Shown here: in pieces, positions 33,658 through 43,389 of the stretch
Layout: every line of letters begins with the position of its first letter
Numbering within the stretch: position 1 is the stretch's first letter
Source of the DNA: Bog-532 sp965277615
Lineage (GTDB): Bacteria; Actinomycetota; Actinomycetes; Streptosporangiales; Streptosporangiaceae
Assembly: GCA_965277615.1 (NCBI GenBank)
Contig: CBDIDG010000006.1
Coordinates: 1,612,001-1,676,000 of the forward strand
Direction of reading: 5' to 3'
Length of the DNA stretch: 64,000 nucleotides
Notes under the pieces: model-generated
Told to the model about the DNA's origin: nothing
Seen by the model: the letters and a program-made list of their open reading frames with translations, nothing else
Database searches by the model: none
Translations under genes and position numbers: made by a program

Positions 33658-36482
33658 CCAGCCGCGGCCAAATGACCGCAGGCGTATGCCCCGTGCTGCG
33701 GGCATACGCCTGGTCTTAACGCTGACCAGCGAACCCGGTCCAGGTCGGGCAGGGCTCCGCGCAGTTCCTTCCGGGAGCCGATCCCGAGCTTGGTGAACAC
33801 CTTGCGCAGGTGCCATTCGACCGTGCGCGGGCTGATGAACAGCTGGGTACCGATCTCAGGATTACTGTTCCCGTTAACGGCCAGCCAGGCGACCTGGGCC
33901 TCCTGCGCGGTGAGCTCGTCCACCGTCCCGATCGCGCGCCTGCGCACCACCTCGCCGGCCGCCATCAGCTCCCGCCGGGCCCGTTCGGCGAAGGCCGCCA
34001 TTCCCATCGCGTCCAGCAACTGATAAGCCAGACGCAGCTGCTCCCGGGCGTCGCGGCGACGGCCCTGCCGGCGCAGCCACTCGCCGTAAAGCAGGTGCGC
34101 GCGGGCCAGCTCGGCGCGGGCCGTGGTGCGGGCAAGCCGCTGGATCGCTTCGTCGTACAGCGGCTCGGCTTGTGTGTCCTCGATCAGCATGGCCCGCGAA
34201 CGGGCCTGAACTCCCAGCGCCCAGTCGGTGGCGGCGCCGCTGGTGGCCTCCTCCAGCCGCTGCATCGCCTCCGTTGCGCGCTCGGGGGATCCGGTCCGGA
34301 CCGCGGCCTCGATCAGCTCGGCCAGCGACCAGGTGGCCAGCCCCAGCTCGTCAGGGTCTTCGCTGGCCTGCTCGGCCGCGGCCAGTGCCTCGTCATAATG
34401 GCCCAGGCCGTTGCCGAGCACTGCAGTCGCCCAGGCGGCAGCGGTCAGCCCGTAGCCGTCCTCCCGTCCCGCCGGCCCCACCGCAGCCGACGCGACCAGC
34501 CGACGGGTCTCGGCCTCCTCACCGCGCCAGGCGGCAACCAGGGCAGAGCCCCAGGAAGCCTTTGAATCACCGGTCGCCTGCGCGACTTTCTCGGCCTCCC
34601 CGGCCAGCGCGGCGGCCGCGGTGAGGTCACCCGCGGCCAGCCGGACAGCCACGCTCCCGGTCAGCGCGGCCGGAAGCACGGCCAGCGCTCCGGTCCTGCG
34701 GGCCAGCGTAATCAACCGGGTACCCATGGTGTCCCAGGTCGCGTCGTCCCAGACGACCTGACACATGCGGGTAGCAAACAGCAGCCAGCCCAAGGTGTCC
34801 TGCTCTGGTGCTCCCTGGTGACGGAACGCGCTCAACGCCCGCCGGAGCGCAGGACCACCGGTAGCGTGACCCTCGGCGACCAATGTGGCCAGCGCCCTGA
34901 GCAGCAGTTCGCCGGTATGCGAGGACCGCGGCGCAGGCCGGGCCGTGAGTACCGTCTCCGCGATGTGGCGCAACCCGCCTCCGCCGGTCAGACGGCCCGC
35001 GGTGATGGTCGCCTCGAAGGCGTCACGATAGGCCTCGCTCGCCAGCCCCGCGTCGAGCAGTTTGAGACGATTGGCTACCTTCAGCAGCAGCAGAGCCCGA
35101 TCGAGGCGGACCGCGGTCCGGGCCCTGAGCAGTTCCGCTCGCGCCTGGCCGCGTTCGTCGAGCGGCCCGGTCTGCGCGATGGCCAGCAAGCGCAACGCTG
35201 CGTCCTGCCCGCCCACCGCGTGCTTGGCCTGCGCCGCATTCAGCGCGCGGTGAGCCCGCCGGGCCGGGTCGGGTGTGAGCTCGGCGGCCCGTTGCCAGAA
35301 TGCCGCCACGGCTCCCGCACCACCGCGGGCTTGCGCCCGGCCGGTCGCGCTCTCCAGGGCAGAGCTCGTGTCCTCATCCAGGCTGGAGGTCGCGTGCGCG
35401 CGATGCCAGGCCCACCGGTCGCGATCGGAATCGGGGTCGGTGGCCACCGAGAGGGCCCGGTGGGCTTCCTGGAGCTGTGGCGGAGTGGCCAGCTGATAGA
35501 TCGCGGCCCGGGCCAGCGGATCGCAGAACCGTACCCGGCCGATGAAGTCAATGAGCCCGGCCGCAACCGCGGGACCCGCATCCGCAACCTCGATCCCGAG
35601 CCTGCTTGCCGCCCGCCACACGAGCACCGGATCGCCGGTCGGCTCGGCCGCGGCCACCACCAGCAGCCGGCCCGTTGCGGGTGGCAGCGTCGTGATTCGT
35701 TCCTGATAGCTTTCCCGGATCGAACCGGGCAGCTGCACCGCGCTGGGCAGCCCGAACCCGCCCGCCAGTTCGTCCGGGGCCAGTCGGGGCAGCTCCAGCA
35801 GCGCTCGCGGGTTGCCCCGTGCTTCAGCCACCATGCGGTCGCGGACCCGATCATCCAGGGTGCCGATGACGGCCGAATTCAGCAGTGCGTGGGCATCGCT
35901 CTCGGCCAGGCCGCCGACCACGAGCTCCGGGCGCCCGGGCAGGATGTGGCCGCCGCCGGGCTGACGCACCGCGAACACCAGCGCGGCCGGCTCGGCCGTC
36001 AGCCGGCGAGCCACAAAGGCAAGGGTCTGCGCCGAAGCCCGGTCCAGCCACTGCGCATCGTCCACGGCGCAGATCAGCGGCCGTTCACGGGCCACCTCCG
36101 ACAGGAGGCTGAGGACGGCCAGCCCCACCGTGAAGCCGTCTGGCGTATCACCGTCCTGCATGCTGAACGCGATGCGCAGCGCCTCGCGCTGGGGGCCGGG
36201 TAGGTGGTCGAGCCGCGACAGGAACGGCGCACACAAGTGATGCAACCCGGCGAACGCCATCCCCGCCTCGGGCTCGGCCCCCGCCGACCGCGCGATCTGG
36301 CAGCCAGCCGGATGCTGGGTCAGGTAATCAAGCAGGACGGTCTTGCCCGCGCCGGGCTCACCGCGAAGCACCAGGATCTGGCCCTGGCCCGACCGCACCC
36401 TGGCCGCGAGGTGGTCCAGTACTTCGCTCTCGCGGGCCCGGCCGAGCAGGTTCTGCTGAGGAGCAGCGTTGGTCGTGGGCAT
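33540..36482 (-). CDS. LAL-type LuxR regulator with AAA ATPase (regulator 2)
   Basis: This protein has Walker A RGEPGAGKTVLLDY, Walker B LICAVDDAQWLDRAS, helical repeats, and a LuxR helix-turn-helix (LTAQEAQVAWLAVNGNSNPE, VEWHLRKVFTKLGIGSRKEL). Homology ends near base 33725, but the frame continues 60 codons through the terminator hairpin into the convergent hydrolase gene, stopping at 33540. ATG 36482 is preferred: GGAGGA sits 9 nt upstream. Another ATG at 36491 overlaps the upstream hydrolase stop (ATGA), so the two genes are coupled. About 45% of positions appear shared with regulator 1 by eye, suggesting duplication. Confidence 0.85.
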   Translation of the reverse strand: MPTTNAAPQQNLLGRARESEVLDHLAARVRSGQGQILVLRGEPGAGKTVLLDYLTQHPAGCQIARSAGAEPEAGMAFAGLHHLCAPFLSRLDHLPGPQREALRIAFSMQDGDTPDGFTVGLAVLSLLSEVARERPLICAVDDAQWLDRASAQTLAFVARRLTAEPAALVFAVRQPGGGHILPGRPELVVGGLAESDAHALLNSAVIGTLDDRVRDRMVAEARGNPRALLELPRLAPDELAGGFGLPSAVQLPGSIRESYQERITTLPPATGRLLVVAAAEPTGDPVLVWRAASRLGIEVADAGPAVAAGLIDFIGRVRFCDPLARAAIYQLATPPQLQEAHRALSVATDPDSDRDRWAWHRAHATSSLDEDTSSALESATGRAQARGGAGAVAAFWQRAAELTPDPARRAHRALNAAQAKHAVGGQDAALRLLAIAQTGPLDERGQARAELLRARTAVRLDRALLLLKVANRLKLLDAGLASEAYRDAFEATITAGRLTGGGGLRHIAETVLTARPAPRSSHTGELLLRALATLVAEGHATGGPALRRALSAFRHQGAPEQDTLGWLLFATRMCQVVWDDATWDTMGTRLITLARRTGALAVLPAALTGSVAVRLAAGDLTAAAALAGEAEKVAQATGDSKASWGSALVAAWRGEEAETRRLVASAAVGPAGREDGYGLTAAAWATAVLGNGLGHYDEALAAAEQASEDPDELGLATWSLAELIEAAVRTGSPERATEAMQRLEEATSGAATDWALGVQARSRAMLIEDTQAEPLYDEAIQRLARTTARAELARAHLLYGEWLRRQGRRRDAREQLRLAYQLLDAMGMAAFAERARRELMAAGEVVRRRAIGTVDELTAQEAQVAWLAVNGNSNPEIGTQLFISPRTVEWHLRKVFTKLGIGSRKELRGALPDLDRVRWSALRPGVCPQHGAYACGHLAAAGQRWSASITAWAKARGASCGMLWPTSNTRWSYLPVNLSR
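33679..33712. terminator. Strong bidirectional hairpin terminator
   Basis: CAGGCGTATGCCC and GGGCATACGCCTG form a perfect 13-bp stem with an 8-nt loop, 21 bp after the Tat-hydrolase stop. It lies between convergent genes. The overrunning frame of regulator 2 translates through it, which argues that its natural stop was upstream of the hairpin. Confidence 0.8.
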
Positions 36483-36487
36483 GGTAA

Positions 36488-37363
36488 TCATTCCTCCGGG
36501 GCTGGGTCAGGGCCTGGTTCAGGGGTCGGGATCAGGTGGTCTCCGCGCCACCAGCCGGTCACGACGGCGGCATACTCAGCCGCGGCGTCTTCCCAGGTGA
36601 AGTGGCCGACGTCGAGGATGTCGAGCTTGCTGCGCGGCAACCGCTGGTGCAGGAACCTGGCGTTGGCCAGGGGTACGTCCGCGTCGGCCGCGCCGGCGAT
36701 GATCTCTACCGGTGTGCCGATGCCTGGCAGCAGCGTGGCCAGCACCGGTAGCTCGGCCGGGTAAGAACGCACGTACCGCATCGATTCGGCCATGCGGTCG
36801 CCCTGGTAGGCGGACAGGTAGTCCGCTCGGACCGCGTCCGGCAGCGCATACCGGCTGATGCCGCGCAGTGCCCCGCTCACCAGCCGCCGCGGGTCGGCGC
36901 GGCGAAGGTCCTCCAGGCTGGGGGCCTCGACCACGCGTTTCAGCACACCATCCAGCCGGAGCGGGACCGCGGCAGCCCCACTGCCAACGACCAGGCTGCG
37001 TATTCGGCCTGGATGCCGGGCCGCGGCGAACAGCGTTGCCGCCGTCGCGATGTCGGGGCCGACAACGTGAGGGTGCTCCAGGTTGAAGGCGTCGGCCACG
37101 GCGATGATGAAGTCGCCCATCGCCTGCGGCGACAGCAGCCGTTCGCGGCGCTGAGAATGCCCGAACCCCGGCAGGTCGACAGCAATCAGCTGAGCGTGCT
37201 CCGACAGCCGCCACCAGGTCGGCAAGAAAGCCAGCAAGCTTTCCGGCCAGGGGCTGAGCAGGAGAGCATTGTCCGGCCGGTACTCGCTGGCCGCGAAACG
37301 GATCGTCAGCCCATCGATGACCCGGAACTGCAGCTCAAAAGGCGCATTCAGCCACGTGGTCAC
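36488..37363 (-). CDS. Alpha/beta hydrolase
   Basis: GTG 37363 has AGGAGGAG 7 nt upstream, giving 291 residues; a longer frame without a ribosome site exists. The core fold is clear: LIAVDLPGFGHSQRRERLLS, PHVVGPDIATAATLFAAARH and ILDVGHFTWEDAA with the catalytic His. At the nucleophile elbow the expected G-x-S-x-G reads G-P-D-I-A, so Asp replaces Ser, as in epoxide hydrolases and haloalkane dehalogenases. No signal peptide, so cytoplasmic. Its stop overlaps the start region of regulator 2, suggesting control by or sensing for it. Confidence 0.8.
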   Translation of the reverse strand: MTTWLNAPFELQFRVIDGLTIRFAASEYRPDNALLLSPWPESLLAFLPTWWRLSEHAQLIAVDLPGFGHSQRRERLLSPQAMGDFIIAVADAFNLEHPHVVGPDIATAATLFAAARHPGRIRSLVVGSGAAAVPLRLDGVLKRVVEAPSLEDLRRADPRRLVSGALRGISRYALPDAVRADYLSAYQGDRMAESMRYVRSYPAELPVLATLLPGIGTPVEIIAGAADADVPLANARFLHQRLPRSKLDILDVGHFTWEDAAAEYAAVVTGWWRGDHLIPTPEPGPDPAPEE

Positions 37364-37498
37364 GGCGGTGCTCCTCCTGCTGGATTCGGGCGGTTGGTGC
37401 ATGGCCATGGTGTGGCCCGCACCGCTTCGTTCGAGTCCGCCAACTGCACAGCAGGACTGGCTAGTGGCCAGTGCCTGGCCAGCTGCGCTGACCAAAGA

Positions 37499-37527
37499 AG
37501 CCGGCCCGATCAGCGATCGGGCCGGCT
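37499..37527 (-). terminator. Terminator of SRPBCC/nitrilase-fold operon
   Basis: AGCCGGCCCGATC and GATCGGGCCGGCT form a perfect 13-bp stem with a 3-nt loop, 14 bp after the SRPBCC stop. On the minus strand it is followed by TTCTTTGG. Confidence 0.75.
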
Positions 37528-37540
37528 CTTGTTCCGGTGG

Positions 37541-37996
37541 TTACTGGGCTGGAAGAGTGTCGCGGGCTTCGATGGCCTTAACCGTGTTGCCCAGCGCCTT
37601 GTCCAGGGTCCCTTTGGCGATGCTGCCGAGGAGGAAGCCGACCACCCGTCCCTTGAGGTTCTTGCCCTCGCGGATCACGACGGCGTCCACCTGGGTGGTC
37701 CCGTCCGGCTGTGGCGTCAGTGTGTAGGTGTGGCCGGAGCGGCCGCCCCAGATGTTCGAGTCGGTGGTCGTCATGACGATGCGACGAGGGTCGGACCAGT
37801 CGTAGCGCAGGCGTTCCCAGATGCCGCCTGAGCCCTCGGTCACGTCGGCCCATCCGGCGCCTTGGCCGTGGACCTTCAGATAGTCATCGGCGCTGTTCCC
37901 GAACACCTTCGACCGGCCCGGCCCGAAGTCGGTGAGGGCAGCCAGAAACTGCTCCGGCGTCGCCACGGTCGTCTGCTTCAGATGGATGGTGGACAT
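37541..37996 (-). CDS. SRPBCC family protein (polyketide cyclase/START-like)
   Basis: The 151-residue protein fits the SRPBCC helix-grip fold: TTVATPEQFLAALTDFGPGR at the start, a sheet with YDWSDPRRIVMTTTDSNIWG and YTLTPQPDGTTQVDAVVIRE, and a long C-terminal helix (LGSIAKGTLDKALGNTVKAI). Such proteins bind hydrophobic ligands in a deep pocket. Its ATG overlaps the stop of the upstream nitrilase-fold gene as TAATG, and a terminator follows, so the two form a closed two-gene operon. Ligand and role unknown. Confidence 0.75.
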   Translation of the reverse strand: MSTIHLKQTTVATPEQFLAALTDFGPGRSKVFGNSADDYLKVHGQGAGWADVTEGSGGIWERLRYDWSDPRRIVMTTTDSNIWGGRSGHTYTLTPQPDGTTQVDAVVIREGKNLKGRVVGFLLGSIAKGTLDKALGNTVKAIEARDTLPAQ

Positions 37997-40110
37997 TACT
38001 TCTCCTTAACTGGCGGGGTGGATTCAGCAGAACTGAGCGGCTCCGGAGGCGGCGGTGGCCAAGGTGCGGTGGCCAGAGGGCGGCCAGGCTGCCGGGTGAG
38101 ACGCGCCTCGATTGTCGACACCAGCACCCGGCGCACCAGGCCGTCGAGCCCGTCAACGCCGGTAAAGGCCGGATCGCTGAAGGCGCTGAGCCCGTCAGGA
38201 CCTAGCTCGCTGCTCTGGCTTGTGGCCGCCTGGAGGGCCTCGTCCAGGAGGTCGATACCGTGACCGATCCGGGGAGAGGGCGGAGACAGGTTGAGCGCTT
38301 TTCGCCACGGGGCAGCTGGCCTTGCTGCGGCCAGCACATCCGCGGCACGACTGGGCGCATAGACCAGTGCTTCGGACACGGCCTCGGCCCAGGCGGTGAG
38401 GACGGTGAGCTCCTCAGAGTCGAGGAGGTGCGCCGCCGATCTCGTGGCGAGCGACCGCTGTTCCGTGGGTCCCCCACTCGGCACCCGGATCTGGTGAACC
38501 GCCGCGTCGAAGCACTGTGTGCCGTTGCTGACCGGGGACCGGCCGTCGGCGCTGCGCCGACCAGCACGGTCCATGCACACAGTCAGCAGGACAGCCTGAG
38601 CGCCGGCTTCCAACGGGATCTCACGGATCCCCGTAGCGGGATCTTTCCACAGGGCGATCACCGAGGAAGCGTCGTTCCCGCGTGGCCGCGAGCGCTGCAC
38701 CATGCCGAACGATGTCAGCGTCAGCACGGCCGAGCCAGGATCGTCGGCCAGCACGCTCGCGTAGCGGGAGGCCCAGCGCGAGGTGAGCTGCGGGCCGTCG
38801 AGGAGGGCGGGAAAGACAATCGTCGGGCCGACCGCACGGATGAGTTCAGCGACCGTGTCGTTCTGAGCGAGGTCCTCGCACACCAAGCAGGCGAACGTGA
38901 GCTCGGCGACCTCGACGAATTGAATTTCCTGACGCGGAACCTCGATCGCCTCCCACCACCGGACGTGCGGGTGCAGGACGCCGCCCAGGTGGTACTGCTC
39001 GATCTGCGATGAATCAAGAGACCACCGGTGGTGCTTGTGCTGGCGGATGTGGAACCACGGTGAGCCGTCGGTGCTGGTTCCCGGGTCGCCTTTCTGCAGC
39101 ACCGAGCTGATCCCCATGTGGATCGAGCTCCCCGGGAGCCACCCCGCAGACGGAGAATGCTCGCGCACTCCTGTTTGCAGGAAGACCACCCCGTGGCGCT
39201 GCAAGACCGCCTCGAGCTCGCCGATCTCGTCCTCGTCCACGGCGCTTTCGGGCAGGTAGACGACGTCTACACTGCCGGCCTCCTCTCGAGCAGCGGCGAG
39301 CACCCGCTCCAAGAGGTCGAAGTCGAGGCCATCGCGCGGGGCAAACTCGAAGAACCCGTATGGCTCTTGGGCCTGCCGCCGCACAGACCCTTCGATCGGG
39401 CGGAAGTCCGATGTCCGGACGCGCAACGGCCATGGCAGCAGGAGGAGTGTCGCGTATTCGGAGCTCAGGTCGGTGCCGCGATGGCGGGCGGGCATCTTGT
39501 GCCAGCGGGCTTCGATGCCTGGGCCCTGGACGCAGGCATAGCGCGAGAACGCGGCCCGGCCTGTCGGCGGCGTGCGGACCTTCGGCAGGACCCGCAACCA
39601 CCGTGGATCGATACGAGCTATCGAACCGGTCCTGGCCAGCAACTCGCGGCCGCGCGCCCGATACACGCAGGCCGTCGCGTCAGAGGTGTCGAGCGCGACC
39701 CCAAGCCCCGCACACGCCTCGTCCGCGATGGCATGGAGCGTGAGCAGAGCCTGGCACAACCGCCAGTCCCGTCCGCGCGCCAGCTGATCCATCGGCAGGC
39801 CGGCCCGCTCGCTGAGCACGCGCCACTCCTCGGTCACCAGGGCGGGGATCTCCCCCTGGTGGTCTTCGGTCCAGGCGCCCCAGCTCCGCGCCGCCTGCCC
39901 GACCGCGCCTTCCCAGTCCGGAGTGCGGGCGGGCGGCCAGTCCCCGACCGGGGACAACACGAAGCGGAACGCCTCCGACCGGGCCAGGATCACGTTGGTG
40001 AGCGCGAACACGTCGGGCGGCCACTCGAGCAGGTCGGCGGTGATCGGCCTGTCCGCCATCGCCCGCCAGGTCGAGGCCAGGGCCGGATCGCTCACGCCGT
40101 CATTCGTCAT
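37996..40110 (-). CDS. Large nitrilase-fold (carbon-nitrogen hydrolase-like) protein
   Basis: From ATG 40110 the product is about 704 residues. Residues 1-270 are a helical region of unknown fold (LCQALLTLHAIADEACAGLG). Residues 280-500 look like a nitrilase core: Glu288 in VVYLPESAV, Lys359 in HIRQHKHHRW and Cys411 in FACLVCEDLAQND, in the Glu-Lys-Cys order and spacing of the superfamily. The C-E-D after the nucleophile is like the glutaminase parts of NAD synthetases. Residues 500-704 are not recognised. Nitrilase folds with extra domains occur in some phage-defence proteins, which makes a defence role possible but unproven. It is coupled to a SRPBCC gene. No signal peptide. Confidence 0.6.
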   Translation of the reverse strand: MTNDGVSDPALASTWRAMADRPITADLLEWPPDVFALTNVILARSEAFRFVLSPVGDWPPARTPDWEGAVGQAARSWGAWTEDHQGEIPALVTEEWRVLSERAGLPMDQLARGRDWRLCQALLTLHAIADEACAGLGVALDTSDATACVYRARGRELLARTGSIARIDPRWLRVLPKVRTPPTGRAAFSRYACVQGPGIEARWHKMPARHRGTDLSSEYATLLLLPWPLRVRTSDFRPIEGSVRRQAQEPYGFFEFAPRDGLDFDLLERVLAAAREEAGSVDVVYLPESAVDEDEIGELEAVLQRHGVVFLQTGVREHSPSAGWLPGSSIHMGISSVLQKGDPGTSTDGSPWFHIRQHKHHRWSLDSSQIEQYHLGGVLHPHVRWWEAIEVPRQEIQFVEVAELTFACLVCEDLAQNDTVAELIRAVGPTIVFPALLDGPQLTSRWASRYASVLADDPGSAVLTLTSFGMVQRSRPRGNDASSVIALWKDPATGIREIPLEAGAQAVLLTVCMDRAGRRSADGRSPVSNGTQCFDAAVHQIRVPSGGPTEQRSLATRSAAHLLDSEELTVLTAWAEAVSEALVYAPSRAADVLAAARPAAPWRKALNLSPPSPRIGHGIDLLDEALQAATSQSSELGPDGLSAFSDPAFTGVDGLDGLVRRVLVSTIEARLTRQPGRPLATAPWPPPPPEPLSSAESTPPVKEK

Positions 40111-40327
40111 GCCTTCACGGTCAGGCAGCCAGCGGCATTTCGACGCCAGGGTGGCGCACGGGTCCGGTCCCTGGCCACCCTCGCCCGGCCGGGCTGCCCG
40201 GCACGGCACCTCCGCGGGCCGTCCACTGGCAGGCAGCCCCGCGTCCCGGCCAGGGAGCCGCACTGGTGTGCCAGGTGTTCTTCAAGCGCGACCGTGATGC
40301 GACTGCCACCTACAAAGGAGACATCGC

Positions 40328-42001
40328 ATGAGCAGCGTCAAACCGAACGGCGAAGACCGGGCTGGTCCGCATCCCGCCGCCCCCGTCCCGATAGTGAAAC
40401 GGGTGTCTCGCTGGTCGCTGGCCGGCATCGGAGCAGGCGTAGCGGTGGTGTCACTGGTCGGGACCGCAGCCTATGCCGCCGAGCCTGAGTCGTCAGCAGC
40501 CACAGCGGCTATGTCACGCGGTACGGACTCGGCATTGCAGGTACCGGAGATCGCCTGGTCCAGTTGCCCAGCCGATCAGCCTCAGCTGACGGGTTTCCGC
40601 TGCGCCACAATCTCGGCACCGCTGAACTACGCCGATCCTGACGGGCGGAAAATCTCTCTCGGCCTGGTCGAGCACCCCGCGGCCACAGCGGGCAAGTCGG
40701 CCGGCACCCTGTTCTTCAATCCCGGCGGCCCGGACCAGCTCGGCTCACAGTACCTTCCCGCCTTGCTGAGCGGTTTCGGCAGCGAGGTGGTCAGCAAGTA
40801 CAACATCATCTCCTGGGACCCCCGGGGAGCAGGCGGCCTCAGCACGCCGACCGTCCAGTGCTTCGACAGCCCAGCCGAAGAGGCGGCGCTGGTCGCACCG
40901 GTGGCCTTCCCGCCGATCAGCCAGGATCAGCAAGCCAAGTGGGCGGCACTGCACGCACAGCTGAACCAGCACTGCAGCGGACGCGACAACGCACTTCTGG
41001 CTCATGTCTCCAGCGCGGACAGCGCACGTGATCTGGATCTGATGCGGCAGGCGCTGGGTCAATCGAAGCTGTCCTACTACGGCATCTCGTACGGCACCCT
41101 GCTCGGTGCCACCTACGCCAACCTGTTCCCCAGCCGGGTCGGCAAGATGGTCCTGGACGGGAACATCTATCCGCCGGCGTGGTTCAGCGGCAGCTCGCTA
41201 AGCAGCTTCCTGCGGATCGGCTCAGACAAAGCCACCGCGGCGACGCTGGACTCATTCCTGTCACTGTGCGGGAAGGCGACCGCCCAGCAGTGCGCCTTCT
41301 CGGCTGGCACCCCAGCCGCCACCCGGCAGAAGTTCAGCACGCTGCTCACGCGAGCCCATAAGTCGCCCATCGTGACCGGCTCTGGCTCGCAACAGGCGTC
41401 GGCCAGCGAAAGCGACATTGTCAACCTGACTGACGCGGACCTGGCCATCGTGAAGGCCGAGCCCGCCATCGGCGTCGGAGGCTGGACCGGACTGGCCAGC
41501 AGCCTGCAGACGCTGTGGACGGCCAGCGCCGGGGGGGCCACAGCGACGGCCGTAACCGCGCCGCCGTCCTCGAGCGCCGAGCAAAAGCTGTCGGTCATCT
41601 GCGGTGAAAGCCCGAACCCGGGGACCGTCGCCGCGTCCATCCAGCAGGCCGATGTGTCGGCTCACCGGGCCGGTACCGGCGCGCAGACGTGGGCGTGGAC
41701 GGCCTACTGCGTCGACTGGCCGGTCAAGGCCGCGTCCGCTTACCGCGGACCGTGGAACCACGCCACCAGTCCGGTCCTGGTCATCGGCAACACCGGCGAC
41801 CCGGCCACCGCTTACCAGAACTCCGTGCTCACCTCGCGCCTGCTCCCGGGCGCCCGGCTGATCACCGTTCAAGGCTATGGTCACACCGAGCTGGCCAATC
41901 CCAGCACCGGCGCTCAGAACGCCATCGCCAGCTACCTCATCAACGGGGTGCTGCCCAAGGCTGGAGCCACATACCAGCAGGACGCCATCCCCTTCCCCTA
42001 A
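40328..42001 (+). CDS. Secreted alpha/beta hydrolase with TAP-like C-terminal domain
   Basis: This 557-residue protein resembles secreted tripeptidyl aminopeptidases and related actinomycete hydrolases. ATG 40328 follows AAAGGAG at 8-nt spacing. A signal peptide or anchor lies at about residues 28-50 (WSLAGIGAGVAVVSLVGTAA). Core motifs are FNPGGPDQLGSQYLP (oxyanion), YNIISWDPRGAGG, LSYYGISYGTLLGATYANLF with the nucleophilic Ser, LVIGNTGDPATAY with the Asp and GYGHTELA with the His. It would release short peptides or similar groups outside the cell. Divergent from the nitrilase-fold gene. Confidence 0.85.
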   Translation: MSSVKPNGEDRAGPHPAAPVPIVKRVSRWSLAGIGAGVAVVSLVGTAAYAAEPESSAATAAMSRGTDSALQVPEIAWSSCPADQPQLTGFRCATISAPLNYADPDGRKISLGLVEHPAATAGKSAGTLFFNPGGPDQLGSQYLPALLSGFGSEVVSKYNIISWDPRGAGGLSTPTVQCFDSPAEEAALVAPVAFPPISQDQQAKWAALHAQLNQHCSGRDNALLAHVSSADSARDLDLMRQALGQSKLSYYGISYGTLLGATYANLFPSRVGKMVLDGNIYPPAWFSGSSLSSFLRIGSDKATAATLDSFLSLCGKATAQQCAFSAGTPAATRQKFSTLLTRAHKSPIVTGSGSQQASASESDIVNLTDADLAIVKAEPAIGVGGWTGLASSLQTLWTASAGGATATAVTAPPSSSAEQKLSVICGESPNPGTVAASIQQADVSAHRAGTGAQTWAWTAYCVDWPVKAASAYRGPWNHATSPVLVIGNTGDPATAYQNSVLTSRLLPGARLITVQGYGHTELANPSTGAQNAIASYLINGVLPKAGATYQQDAIPFP

Positions 42002-42158
42002 ACGGGCTGATCATCTGCGGCCGGCACGAGGACGGTTCGTCCAGCTCATCGCTGGGCGAGCCGTCCTCACGCGTGAGTGCCACTCGCTGCTGCGTGCCAA
42101 ACGCGACGGCGATAGGCAGTCAGCCAGACTCACCCCCAAGCACTCCTCTGGGTCAGCA

Positions 42159-42204
42159 CGGGAGCCAGAAACGGGAGCCAACGCAGGTCGACTCCCCCAG
42201 ACTG
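42159..42204. repeat. Dispersed hairpin repeat, copy 3
   Basis: CGGGAGCCAGAAACGGGAGC followed by CAACGCAGGTCGACTCCCCC AGACTG. It lies 158 bp after the TAP-like hydrolase and about 50 bp before the IS256 element. Confidence 0.8.
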
Positions 42205-43389
42205 ACCGCGATGCTCTTAGGGAGTTCTCCCAGGTGAGAGGCTCCATGGCCGACTCCGGGACTGTAAGAACAACGGTGTAACTCCTGTGACAGGACGGGC
42301 AGATGGTCCGTCTGAGAGGAGACACCATGAGCACAGCGCACGTGGATGTGGCGGGGACCGCTGGACCGGCCGGCCCTGCGGTAAATGATGGCCGGGTGGA
42401 TGCATCCGATGAGGAGCTGGCCCGGCAGCTGGCCGAGCAGGCCCGGGCTGAGGGGATCCCACTGACTGGGCCGGGCGGGCTGCTGGGGCGGCTGACCAAG
42501 GTGGTGCTGGAGTCCGCCCTGGAAGCCGAGATGGACGATCATCTCGGTTACCGCAAGCACGATCCGGCCGGCTCCGGGAGCGGGAACTCCCGTAACGGGC
42601 ACCGGGACAAGACGGTGCTGACCCAGGCCGGGCCGGTGGGCATCGAGGTGCCCCGGGACCGGGACAGTTCCTTTGCCCCCCAGATCGTGCCCAAGCGGGC
42701 CAGACGGCTGGGCGGGATCGATGACATGGTCATCTCGCTGGTAGCCAAGGGCCTGACCACCGGGGAGGTGCAAGCCCACCTGGCCGAGATCTACGGCACC
42801 GAGGTCTCCCGGGACACCATCTCGGCGATCACCGACCGGGTCCTGGAGGGGCTGGCTGAATGGCAGTCCCGGCCGCTGGACCCGGTTTACGCGGTGCTGT
42901 TCCTGGACGCCATCCACGTCAAAATCAGGGATGGGCAGGTCGCCAACCGGCCCATCTACGTCGCGCTCGGCGTCACCGCCGACGGCGAACGCGGCATCCT
43001 CGGGCTCTGGGCCGGCGAGCACGGCGACGGGGAAGGCGCCAAGTACTGGCTGCGGGTCCTGACCGAGATCAAGAACCGCGGCACGCGCGATGTGCTCATG
43101 GTCGTCTGCGACGGCCTGAAAGGCTTCCCGGAGGCCATCGCCGCGACCTGGCCCGCCGCGGTGACCCAGACCTGCATCGTGCACCTGCTGCGCAACAGCT
43201 TCCGCTATGCCAGCCGCCGGGACTGGGACAAGCTCGCCAAAGACCTCAAACCCATCTATACCGCCGCCACCGACGCTGAGGCGCTGGACCGGTTCGCCGA
43301 GTTCAGCGCCAGCTGGGAGGCCCGCTACCCGGCCATCATCAAGCTGTGGGAGGCCGCCTGGGCCGAGTTCACCCCGTTCCTGGCCTTCG

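Noticed and set aside
37996..40263. Longer start (755 residues) for the nitrilase-fold protein
   Set aside because: The first 51 residues are Arg/Gly/Pro-rich with no ribosome site; ATG 40110 begins the folded-looking sequence.
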